This document shows positions 1 through 12,800 of a stretch of DNA of 64,000 nucleotides, in pieces. Source of the stretch: Membranipora membranacea (Eukaryota > Bryozoa > Gymnolaemata > Cheilostomatida > Membraniporidae). The translations under genes were made by a program, and so were the position numbers. The notes beneath the pieces were generated by a model. The model had not been told where the DNA came from. It saw only the letters and a list, made by a program, of their open reading frames with translations, and made no database searches. How positions within the stretch are numbered: position 1 is the stretch's first letter; each line of letters starts with the position of its first letter. Location: NCBI GenBank assembly GCA_914767715.1, contig OU612070.1, positions 9,315,501 through 9,379,500 of the forward strand, in the 5' to 3' direction.

Positions 1-458
1 TTTATGCATAATAGAATGGAAGAAATGGCAAAAATCTGTGATGAGCAATGCTTCAGAAAAAGTGCAAAAATAGAAAAAACAAAAATATGTAATCCTTTCA
101 AACATAAGCTTATTATTTGTAACGTTTCATCCACTGAGGTATAATATATTATTATTCCATATCAGTGGTTTCATCATGATTTATGGTAAAAAGTATATTC
201 TTATGCAACATGACACTCATATTGGTTTAATTTTGTTAATTATAATGCTAGCCTATTTCAATATCTGTTACCAAATCCTAGCTAGTTTCAAACAGCTTTA
301 ATGTTTTCTAATACTACGCGGCACATCTCCAATCGGCAAATTAATTCCAAATTTACAAACAACGATCACCATAATTTCTATGAGCATCATTTGTACAAAA
401 GTAAAATTATAAAAAAGTTTAATACTTGAGTCATCTTAACCTAATAAGGATATAACTT

Positions 459-461
<3 letters not shown>

Positions 462-499
<38 letters not shown>
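462..499. repeat. (AT)n microsatellite
   Basis: A nearly pure run of alternating A and T of about 38 bases in intronic sequence. Confidence 0.95.
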
Positions 500-500
<1 letters not shown>

Positions 501-615
501 TAACTCTCACTCTCTATAAATAGTATCTGTTTGGACGGAAATGTTATACGGATGAAGAACTGATAAGTAGGCAGCAAGCTGCCTCATCTGGGGCCTAAAG
601 ATCCAAATTTAGGCC

Positions 616-687
616 TAACTTGGGTTTCCCCTAACTTGGGTTTCCCCTAATTTGGGTTTCCCCTGATTTGGGTTTCCCCTGATTTGG
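616..687. repeat. 16-bp tandem repeat, 4.5 copies
   Basis: Unit TAACTTGGGTTTCCCC, with later copies drifting to TAATTTGGG and TGATTTGGG. Purine and pyrimidine blocks alternate. It ends about 50 bases from the donor of exon 95. Confidence 0.9.
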
Positions 688-738
688 TATAAAATTGTGA
701 TTGTAACATCTAGTTGTCAATCTTGAGTAAAGTTTTAC

Positions 739-868
739 ATTTATCCTGAGCTATCACCAGACAGTCCATGATATGTTCAGCAGGCTGATATTCTGCCAGT
801 ATTGGTGACAGGTTTGATATGTGCGACTGTATGGCCTTGTAATGTCTTCTCAAGTTGTGTTCCACACT
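739..868 (-). CDS. Exon 95 (most 3' exon seen)
   Basis: Starts on a whole codon with SVEHNLRRHYKAIQ and ends LVIAQDK plus one base, donor GTAAAA. The next exon, completing this codon, is beyond the left edge. Confidence 0.88.
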
Positions 869-3800
869 CTACAACAACAATAATTATGAATATTGGCCTG
901 CTATAACACATAGTAACAATTTTGTAATGCCACTATGATGTGTCACAGTTGTCAGTTTTTTTTCAAGGAATATGATCGCCAAAACACATAAAACTTATGA
1001 TAGGAGTTACAGAGCTAATTCATAGAAGCAACCAAAAGATGCATCATAACCGCTCGCAATATCACACAAAAGACTGAGCTTCCACTTGACTACATACTTT
1101 CCTTCATTTTACGAATAATTTGTTATTTAGACCATAAAAATGGCTCTGCACACATGAGATTATCTCCCAAACAGAAGGCTAGCATTGCACTGAATCAAAT
1201 CTATTCATGCCACCTGATACACACAACAATATAACTGACACTCACCGGCAGATCTGACACTTCACTAATAATCTCCAGCTGTATAGCTGTCACAGAATCT
1301 GACAGCTTCTTTATAGTTCTCTCCAGGTCCTTACAGCCTGTGACCTTAGGCTGCAGGTGGCTCCTGTATCTCACCATATCTTCCTGTATTCCTTCCCATC
1401 GAGTATTCATAGAGTCGAGCTCACTACCTGTCGAGTCATCCATACTGGCTATGATGTTTATAGAGAGAACACGACTCCTCTGCTGTTGTAACCTTGTATA
1501 GAACTCCTGAAGCATAGAAGAGTTGAAAAAATGAGTTTAAAGGCTATAAGGGAATATTGGACAATCGTTGTATATAGTAAATCTCAATCTAGTGGGCCAT
1601 TTTCGATTTCTGTAAGTGTTTTTGAGTTAATTTGTGTTATTTTATTCTAAAATAATCTGTGTTAATGATATGTGTCATTTTTTTGTTTTAATAACAAATA
1701 TTGTGACTTGAAACTTTACAAGTCCAAACTAGTTGTAGCAAAATGATGTGTCATATATAATATCTTTACAAAAAATATTTTAGACTAATATTGATTGAAA
1801 TCAAAGATGGAATAATAACGAACCTTATATTGAGCGCATAGTTTTCCTATAGAGCTGATGTCTGTAGGCATTGGCTCCAGCCAGGATACTTTACGTTCCT
1901 CTGCTTCAGTGAGCCAAGTTAGCACATTTCTCACATCGATCTCCAGCTGTCGTTTCTGTAGAACTGTTCTCTGCTCACTAGTCAGCTCATCTCGACTGAC
2001 TGGTGCCATCGGAGACATCATTGGGGTCACTTTAATAAAACATTTTATCAAATTGATGTAGATTTCACACCGCTACAACTTTCACAATATAAGTCTATGG
2101 GTTTAACCAATCACTAAATGATGTGTTGTGCTTTCTAATGAGACTTGGTTTACAATATTTTTCAATATTATGATTCAACCTGAGATCTCTACAGTACCCT
2201 ACTAGCAAATCTGAGAGGAGTGATGTTCTCAGGACGATATGTCATACACAAAGTAACACTTACACGTAGAGTTAGCTCTAGCGCTGGCAGCGGGAGTCAG
2301 CAGAGATGACCTCACAGAAGCAGGACTTCTATCTCTGGATGATACAGAACCGACAGGTGATGGTTGTCTATCACTAGAGTGACTTCTTGTTCTAAAAATA
2401 CAACAGACGCAACATAATATGAGGTCAGAATTAAAGTAAAACTACACAAAATTTAACAGGTAATAGCGGGAGGAAATTTTTGTTGCATCTACTGAGGGAA
2501 ACTTTCTGCACTTCAACATTTTTGTTTGGATACTAGGTTTAATCCCTCATGCTCTGGCTATTGCCTGCTTCGGTTGGTTACACGCGGGCTACTTACATTT
2601 AATTCTTGATTTGACAGCACTGCATCAATATCTGATATCGAGAGCAAAATGGAAGGCAGGTTTTTTTACAACCGGCCAGGATTGTAACACTGTTTGAATA
2701 ATGATTTGATAACAATTTGATAGTTGTCAAGCTCAGATGCTCAAAGTTATAAATCTCAAGTGATCAATGACAAATATGATTGGAAGTCTTGACATTAGCC
2801 TGTGCGTGCTGTCTGGGGGTGCTATTGTGACATACCTTTTTATATCTGGTGGAGTGTACTTTGACCTTCTGCTTGGCCCAACTGTTCTTCTAGAAGCCAG
2901 GAATCTCTGGAACGGTTTCGGCTGCTCTTTTGGATCTATAAATCATTGAGCTGGTTGTGAATGGTAAATGATATAATTAATATAAACTGATTGGCTTTTC
3001 AGTAAATCTGTTGGGACCACTGACTGCTTAATGAATAAGAATGATACATCACATCTATCAAGCGAGTCATTGCATGGTATGTGTGGGAAAGCAAGGGTTA
3101 CATCTGGACAGCTCATCTTCATTAACAGCATGGGTAGTGACCATGTCTTAAACTAGAAAGTTTTAGATTGAGAAGCTCAAGCTCCAACCATTACACCACT
3201 CTTCACCAGTCAAATACCGCCACCATTAACAATACGCAAGCAAGCAGCAATCCGTGACCCATCAAAATGACATTCTACGTATATGTATTATCACAATCAC
3301 CAAAAGTGAACATAACCACGAAAATTGCACATAATCCAAATTGGTGTTTTGGCATGCCAGATGAAGTAGTGTTTTTCAGTCCAACGAAAACTGTTGCTTA
3401 CTATGATGGTGAGATCCTTCTGGAATACCAGAAATTCATACTGACTTCGAGATTACACTAATGATATTTCAAATTTTAAATATAGATTCAATTTCAACTC
3501 AACCTATGTGTACACCCACTAAAATTAATTTTGTATTGGGTGGAGGTGTCAAACTCAGTTCATTGCTCGAACTCCCACTTGAGATACTTAGGTTTTGTAA
3601 ATTAATACATGATGTCGATAATCAGTGTGAAGGTAGTTAGACTCACATAAGCATGCATGGTAAATCATTAGCGATAAGTAAGCATCTCACATCTAGCAAT
3701 CCCGAAATCGTATACTGATCTAATGTGCAGACAACCCTCACCCGTGATTACGTGCAACGAGCCAAGGCTTGAGTGTTTCGATTTGAGCGTGCCAATGTGG

Positions 3801-6800
3801 TATAGTAGGGGCTTGCCTGCCAGGGACATGTTCAAAGCTGAGGACGATTTGAGCTGTCTGTTCTTCTCGGCTCTCTTCTCAGCATCAGCTATTCTCTTGT
3901 CGATGAAGTTGAGTCGACGTTGCGTCTCCTCAGCCATCGTTGCTTGCTGCTGTATCATCTCAGACGGTGGTACGGGGGAAGATACCATGGGAGGCGACTC
4001 CAAAGCTGTTATCACACAATATAAATTATCTCTTATGCAAATTGAAAGTATTACCAATATTGTTTTGATAGCTAGAATTAGAATTTTTGTTTTTTTCCGA
4101 GGACATATGTGTAGGTATTAATGTTCTCAGAAAATTAACAAAATATTTCAGGATAAGCTACTACTGATGCCAAAGTACTGTTTTGTTAAAAATGTGTGGT
4201 CTAAAGCGGGGGATATTCAAAAGCTGCAAAAACTGACAGAAGAACTATCAAAAAATCTTGAAAAAAAAGCCATCACTTTTCTTAAAGTTTTCATAACTGC
4301 TGAATACGCAAGATTCCAACGATTAATAATCATCAAAAATTTAGAACTCTTTTGAGATCCTATGGGTGTCAACCACCTGTTCTCATACCAATTTAAAACC
4401 ACTTTTTATATTATAATGGTGATCATGTCATAGCCATTTTCACAGTTCAAGCCTCCCAAGTATTTGAGGTCGAGTCACACTGGCCTCTGAAAGTTCATTT
4501 TGGGCAAAAAGGGCCATTGTTAAATTCCATACCTCTGTCGATTACGTCCTGCTCAGATATGACTGACTCTAGCTCCGCCTCCACTTGTGAGATATCGTCC
4601 AATGAGGGAGTGAGCTCAGACTTTAGTGTGTCTACACTGGTCTGTAACTCCTTAACCATCGATTCGACTCTCCCTGCGTCATTCACGGAGCTACGCTGTA
4701 TCAGATACTGGGCTCCTTCCCCCAGCAGGTAAGCAAGCTAGAATAGTAAGGAAGGAATTATAAATTAATAAACAATAAATAAATAAATATAATAAAATAA
4801 ATAAATGAAATTAATCAATAATCAAATTGATTAAAGGATATATAATAAGAGAGGAATGATTATAAAATAAGGCAGAGTGATGCTGAACATATCTGTACAT
4901 TTCTACTCTCAGGCAGTCAATATTCGAGAGAGGGCAAAGAACTAAAAGCAGAACGTGTATCAGGGTTGTACACATTTCCATGTCAAGTGGTAGTCCAAAA
5001 TTTAGTGAATATATTGTCCATGTAAATGGGTATAAAATTTCACATATATATATATCACATTTCCACAATAATACAGTCATCTGATGTCTGACCTTTTCAG
5101 CATTGTAGTCGAGTCTTTGTTTGACTTGGTCTCTATGTTCTGGTTGCCGTTTTAGCGTTAGACTGAGAGCACCGAGTTCTGTGAGCATTTCATCTCGGGA
5201 CAACTCATAATCCTTCCATACCTTCAATATCAATCGGATAATATTACAACAAGGACTAATCATAAAGTCACCTCAAATTATGATCTACTTTTGATCCTCA
5301 GGCCAGAAGAACAAGAAGGTGGGTGGTACTATTATATAGCTGGAAATGATTTCAGATTTCCACTTTTCCATTTTTCCTACATGAGAGTGATGCTAAATGC
5401 AAGTAAACAAAGATTTCTATTTATGGATCCTAGAGAGGCGAGTACTATTTTGAAGCTACATGAGATATAATATGGCAGCCTAGTAAAAAATATCATCTTC
5501 CTATCAACGCATGTGTCACCTCACCTGACAGGTGTGTTTGAGCCGTTTAACAACTGCCTGTATTTGTTGGAATGTTGTATCCCATAGTTCATTACAATGG
5601 TTGACCGTCTTCTTGATCATACCGGAGCTATCCACCATCGCTCGTCTGTTCATATAACTATAAGGAAAGACCACAAGAACATCTCAGTATTAGCTATACA
5701 CAGGTATGCAAAATGAGCTTCATATTTCATTGAAGTGCATTTCCTTTCCCTTCAACCTGGCTCTCATAAACAATAGATAGATAGATATCCATTCTATTTT
5801 TTACGGTTCAAAATAGTACATGGTGACCATAGGGGGATAACTCTATGATGGTGACATGGCTATCATAATAACAGAGAGAATATTACATAAAATTCCATTT
5901 TTCCCTTTGTTATATCAGATGTAAGGGAGAGAAAATAATTATACTACAAATCATCTCATCGTCATCGCAAATATATCCAGTTTACACATGATTGGTCATG
6001 AATAATTATTGATCCTCTGAACCACTCACATGTAACGTTTGTTGATGAGCTTTAGGTCATCTCTCTTAGATGTGAACTCTTTCAAGGTCTGACTGTATTT
6101 ATCGAGCTCGGTGTTGGCCATCGTCACGTTGAGATATGAGGTTCTTGCTCTCTGCGCCTCACGAGAGTAACCTGTCATCGTGTCTACGACTTGGTGGGTG
6201 TGGCTTCTCATCTGATGCCAAACTGAGGCTAAATCTGTCAGCCACTGCCTCTTCTCTATCAACTGTTCAATAAAAGATCATTTACTACACTGAAATATAC
6301 AAAAGGTTAGGATAATTGTCATCCGAATTCTTATGAGACAGTAATGTCATGGATGGGATTGACATAGAGCGTTACAATAATTTTTTCTACTTGTGCTACC
6401 GCCACTATGGTATTAGAGATAGTGTCACTTTCAAAGTTTACATACACCACAAAGTTTGATAAGAAACATTTCACATACCCTGTTGCACAGTGATTTCCAC
6501 CTATCCTTGAGTATTTGTCTGACAGCGGCCACAGCGTGTTTGTCCCGCTGATTCTGAGATGCGTCCTGATCATGTTGGAGTACACTACACAGATTAACTA
6601 CAGCAGTGACAACCCGGCCGTGATGCTCGATGTTATTCTCGAGTAGTGTGAGAGCGCTGTGCTGCTCGGCGATCGTTTCGCTCTTCCAGTCTCCCAGCTC
6701 TGCCTTACTAAGAAGTTTCTCAGTTTTAACGAGCCAGGCGTTGAGGGCCTGCATACCGCTCTCAAACTCTAAGATAGCAGTCAAAGTCTCCCTAAGCTTA

Positions 6801-9800
6801 GCTGTTCGAGTATCCGCCAGCTTATTTAGTCTCTGTATGGCACTGGATAGTGATGAGCAGTTGTGTTTGATAGCACTGGAGTAAATGTCACCACTGATGG
6901 GCAGGAGTCGTTCCCCTTCTGCTATGAGTAATTCCACCCGGGATTCCAGTCTGATAAGCTCAGACTCATACTGTGTGGATATTCTGTCTAGAAGCTCCTC
7001 GATAGTTAGATGTGAGTCATTGAGATAGCATCTCTCCACTGACTGCATCTCATTGAGTAGACTGTCGACACGATTCATGAATTCCGTCCATGTGGCGAGT
7101 CTGGTAGTGAGTAGTAACCTCCTACGAGCCACCTGTCCTTTGGTTTCTTGCAAAAGTCCTTCGTAGATCTCTACCCGATTCTCGAGTGAGCTCATATCTT
7201 CGATATGTCCTTCCAACTTAGCCAAGTCAAACTTGGTAAGAGCAAGTCTACTGTTGACATCCTCCAGTTTCTGATCGAGTATATCACACTGTGCTCGCTG
7301 ATCTTGCAAGCTGTCGTGATGATCAGATATGTTAGTTAGTAATTCTTGCCTTACAGATCTCAACTCATGATTAAAAGTGACAAAAGTGGACTCAAGCTGC
7401 CTCAAGGTAGAAATAAGAGAAGATGATTCTTCACTCTGTGTGATCAGCTTTGATAGAACCGATGACCACTGAGAGTGGAGACTTTTCATTACTGATGTTA
7501 TTTTCTCCCTGGCTTTATCATTACAATCAGGCAGAAGGCGCTGGCCGATCTGCCTCATCAAAAGCGCCACCTGCTGGTGTCGCTCGAAAGCGCTCTTCAG
7601 AGCAGGGATCTTCTCAGCCATACTGAGATGCGCTTCTTTAGTGAGGGTGACTAACTGAAGTTCGCTGTCTAGTGTGCTCAGAGCGTGACTAAGCCTCTCT
7701 CTAAGAGATGAGAACATGGCCCAGCGTTCCAAAGTCTCAGTGACAAGGTATCGATTATTGTCAATAGTTTCTCTTATTTGAGCCCACTGTGTTTGCAGTT
7801 CAGTCGAGGTAACTTTAGGGCGGGACAACTCTACATCCATTAAACCCTCGCCTTCAGATATTATAGAGTCTAGTATTTTAGCCTTACTGCTCATCTCCGC
7901 TTGCACCTGATCGTGTGAGGCAAGTTTGGCCAGCAGTATCTCCTCATTAGAAGGATGGACAGGAGTGAGCAGAGGCTGAATCTGTTCCATCCAATCACAC
8001 CACAGCTTATATTTCTCAGCCAGATCTAATGACCTCAGGCAGTAATCCTGTATTCTCTCTTGTCTACCAGATAAGATAGACTGGCACTCAGTCCATTGTT
8101 CATCTACATGTTGCACCTGACCAGCCAAAGATCCGCTTAGCGGTAAGAGGAGAGACAACTCCTTCAGCTGATGATGTTTGTGACTGTGCTTGATGAGGGT
8201 GGAGCTTAGTTGTTTTATTTGTTGTAGATTAGTCTCTGCCTCTGTTGGCGAACTGACCAATGTGCTGAAAGGGGCGGAGATTAATACTTCTTGCTCAAAG
8301 TCTGATAAAAAGTCTGAGAGAGATTGCAGAAGTAGGGAGAAGAGAGTAAATTTAGAGCATTTTGCAGCGCACTGACTGTTGAACTTGGCCAGAGCATCCT
8401 GCATAACCTTAGCCTGGTGCTGCAGGCGTCCGGCCTGAAGGAGTGGATGAGCAACAAGCCCAAGAACCGCAGTCTTATACTTCATGATGTTATCCCATTC
8501 TATCGCTGCCAGAGAGGTTTCCGTCTCACGAGCAGCGCTGACTTGTGATTCCAAATCTACCAGCTCACAGTTAGGATCTAGAGATGCCACCAGCTCCTCA
8601 CAGTCTGTTGTGAGAAACAGAACAATAACACTGTTAAAATAGCAGTTCATTTTTATGCACAAATAAAAGAATATTTCAAGTCAGCACATGAATGAATAAA
8701 AAGATAACGCAATGCAAGATGCCAAAATGGTTTTCTATGATAATCAACTGCAGTGATGTTTCAGGAGACACCTGAAGTCAGCGGTTTGATTTCATAAGTC
8801 TTTATTGAAGATCCAAGTTTAATAAAAAATCTTGTCTCACCTGTAATGCAATCTTGTGCACAGAGACACCCTTTCTCATACAGGTGGACATGTTGAGCAG
8901 CCTCTGTCCAGATCTCGGCGGCCTGTCTGATTGTGTTAATTAGCTCTGATCTGTGTGCAGTTATCTCCTCCTGTTTATCAGTAAGCCATTTGGTAGTCGT
9001 CTTATCAGTCACAGATTTCTGTAGCTGCTCTGTCAGTATTGTGATTGTGGATAGGAGGGAGTTAGACTCAAGTCTGTCAGCCAGGCGTCTCAGGTGCTCA
9101 GCTTGATCTTCATATGACTGTGGTAGAAAATGAGGCATGGAATTATCGACAATCCATTCTCTGTTGTTCGTAGCAGTAATTTATTTTCACTTGACAAACT
9201 ACTGTCTCATTACACAGTATATTGTGCCTTTTAGTTTGAGTTATGAAATGACTACTCACATCATTATATCTATAGAACACATTACTATAAGACAGGACAA
9301 AGTATAGTATCACCGCGACCGACTCTCTAGATGAGAGGATAAGGATAAGCAGAGATAAGAGGACTTACCTTTTCCGATTCTGAGGTGAGTACAGGAATTG
9401 TCTCCACATCAAACTGATACTGCATCATGAGGTTGAGTAGATCTTCATAAGCTCTGGAGTAATCTGCCCATTTCTTGTGTACAACTTCCAGCTTAAACAC
9501 CATGTTAGTGGTCTCCTTGTACAGAGCCTCCTAAACACAAATAAGTTCAATCAGCAGACAGCCAAATGTTTGACTGAAAATAAACTTGTAATATATTGAT
9601 ATGTCAATATGTTCATGCTGATATATTGATTAACACAATGCAGATTTGAGTTCTCGACACTTTACAAGGGTTTCCTCGAGGTCAAAGACTTTTGTACAAC
9701 AATAACAACAAACAACATACCTGTTTGGTGTTGAGATCATTGAGTTGGTTCTTGATATCACTCGATGCATCCTTGGAGCACATCTCATGAATGCTGATAG

Positions 9801-12800
9801 CGTCTAACTGCTTATATACTCCCTCTTTTAGTTTTGCCATGTCAGAGTTTCTTGTCAGCAAAGCCTTATATTTACTGAGAAGCTGGGAGATTACGGAGTC
9901 GTCCCCGATCGCACAGTTCTCAATGCAGAAAGAATTCTGGTTAATCCACGTCTCAAGCTGATGCCTGTCTTTACATAATGCCTAAAATATATCAATGTCA
10001 TGAAAAAGATCAGAACACATAAAAACACATCACGTACATTATAGTGATGTCCACCAACTCATTGACTCAAAAGAAAAGTCAAATGATTAGTAAATTATTA
10101 TAAAACCGCTTAGATGCCGGAATCGGAATAAAATAAAATATTTCAAGCAAAACAGAAAATTAGTTTTGGATTTTAAAATGTGGAGCTGGGTATTACCTGG
10201 AACATATTCCTGAGCTGTTGAGCTGCACCTGTCTCATCTATAGCATCAAGTTTAGCTTTGTGTACCACCTGGGTGGTCTGATGCGCTGCTGTCAGAACGT
10301 CATCACCTTGGTGCTGATTAAACTGTGCTCTCATCAGCTCCACAATCTTCAACTTCTCCGTAAGCTCTGCTTTGAATGCCTGGATAAGTAAGTGCGTTAG
10401 GTTAGAAAACTTTGGGAAAACCAGCCTTCTACTCAATACTACCAATATCATCAAGTCTTATCCTTTGCAAATTATATGATTTTATCCCTCAAGGTCCTGC
10501 TTAACTGAGGATGGTTATACAGCAGGCCCACGGTTTTACTAGCTTCAAGATTTTAGACATATTGGTGTTTGCGACAAAGCAGTGTTTTAGAAATTGACTG
10601 ACCAAACAAGATTGGACAAGATCGGCTAGATCATCCAGATTATCCATCACAGTTTGTGGTTTAGTGAATTCTCTCAGAGCCACCAGAGTGTTGATAAGTT
10701 CGGAGTTGTCTGGACGAGATGTTTCAATGACATTTAGGAGTTGTGTTCTCATATCATTACTGCGTCTCTCTAGCATGGACAGCTGTGCCCTGATCTCACT
10801 GGTCGGATGCTGCTCAGTGTATAAATCTTCCTGTATCAGCACCTGGTGTTAAAGTGATTAAGTTGATGAAAATCTTACGCCTGAAGACAGCTAATGGGAA
10901 ATTCCGGTTTATTCTCTATTTTTGTCCTAGCTACTTGATAATTGTCAAAGTGTAGCAATAACAAGATTTTAATCATGAACCTAACAACCCTGACACGTTG
11001 CCCACGCACTAATTTACAAGCTACCAATATTACGAAAATCCATTTAACAGGTGTATACAGTAACATGTATAATAAAGTATGATACACTATAGGCAGAGAC
11101 ATTACAAGGAACAAGATAGGTTAGCTCCATAGAATTAATAATATTATTGTACTACTGCTGTCACTAAGGCGAATGTGCGCATATTGAATTCTGTATAGCT
11201 CAGATATAAGTTATTGAAATTGTCACCTATTGGGCATATAATATGCACAAACAGATCTTCCAAATCAGAGTAAGAATTTGACGCACTGGGTTTGTACAAA
11301 CTATTTGCCCATTAGGTGACAATGCTGAGATTGCAGCCTCATATCATTAGTTTTAAGCTATACAGAATTCAATAAGCACACATCTGCCTGAGTGGCAGCA
11401 GTGGTTTAAGTCTAGCTCTTTAATTTTAGCCTTGTCACGCGACGAAAATAAGTGGCCACATGACATTCAAGGCTACTCTAGTTTACTTAGGCCCATTTGT
11501 GAGTAAGAGAGACTATCAAAGTTAGCGAGTAGTTGACTAAACTTACCAGACTATCAAAGTTAGCGAGTAGTTGACTATACTGACCAGACTATCAAAGTTA
11601 GCGAGTAGTTGACTATACTGACCAGACTATCAAAGTTAGCAAGTAGTTGACTATACTGACCAGACTATCAAAGTTAGCGAGTAGTTGACTAAACTTACCA
11701 GACTATCAAAGTTAGCGAGTAGTTGACTAAACTTACCAGACTATCAAAGTTAGCGAGTAGTTGACTATACTGACCAGACTATCAAAGTTAGCGAGTAGTT
11801 GACTATACTGACCAGACTATCAAAGTTAGCAAGTAGTTGACTATACTGACCAGACTATCAAAGTTAGCGAGTAGTTGACTATACTGACCAGACTATCAAA
11901 GTTAGCAAGTAGTTGACTATACTGACCAGACTATCAAAGTTAGCGAGTAGTTGACTATACTTACCAGACTATCAAAGTTAGCGAGTAGTTGACTAGCTTG
12001 TAGTATAGCAGCCTTATATGGTAGAGTAGTATCGAGTCTAACAGGAGATCTGAGCTGTGATGTCAGAGCTTCAGTAAATACCTCCTTCATCTGCTTCTCC
12101 TCCTCATCTCTGTGGGTCAGCAGATATTATTATCATAAGAGACAATACATCATAGATATGTATACATATATGCATATGTATGTTATGTTATTTCTTATGT
12201 CATATTAAAAAGATATGTAATATTAGTTTATTGTATGTTTTATAATTTGTTCAATTAGCATTTTGTAAAACTAATCTTCTTTCACTTTGTTTCTGCACAA
12301 AATTCCCTGAACTTAACAATACGATTCGAATAATTATGTAATATATATTATATATATATATAATATATATTACATAATTTTCAAACATATGCATATATAC
12401 ACTGCATTCAAACAATTCTAATGTATAATATTTAAATACATTCATAAATATATATATATATATATATTTATGAATGTATACATATATTATACATTAGAAT
12501 TGTTTGAATGCAGTGTATATTTGCATATGTTTGAAAATCATGAGAGATTTGCAAATGAACTCTTATCATTCCCTGAGAATCACATAGCAGTTCCTGCGCT
12601 AAAATTCATCATCATCGCCAACTCAAATACCACAAATAGCAGGTTTTCACTTGTTTGCTGACAATTCCTACTACCCAGGTATAATGTGCTGCTCTCTGCG
12701 GTTCACTAACCTAGACTGAGCGATGATATGAGACAGCTGTACCCATAAGTCATCACATTTATCCATCTTATTATCGAGGAACGGACAGGGAGTAGTCTGA

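Larger units (their letters stand above)
1..738. other. Intron or flank left of the last exon
   Basis: No open exon with usable splice sites was found on either strand. The stretch holds an (AT)n run at 462-499, a short perfect inverted repeat AGGCAGC-AA-GCTGCCT at about 572-587, and a 16-bp tandem repeat at 616-687. It is most likely intron of the giant gene. Confidence 0.6.

Noticed and set aside
3723-4121. Plus-strand open frame of 132 codons
   Set aside because: Antisense shadow of exon 90, which fits in phase with both neighbours.
4811-5263. Minus-strand open frame of 150 codons
   Set aside because: Only 5093-5221 is exon 88; the rest is read-through into introns with low-complexity, non-spectrin sequence.
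9721-10379. Dystrophin or conventional spectrin as the gene identity
   Set aside because: The window alone codes 6835 residues of rod, far beyond those families.
12251-12661. Two open frames on opposite strands with the same start MNV-YYTLELFECSVY
   Set aside because: They are the two arms of the fold-back element read outward, not genes.
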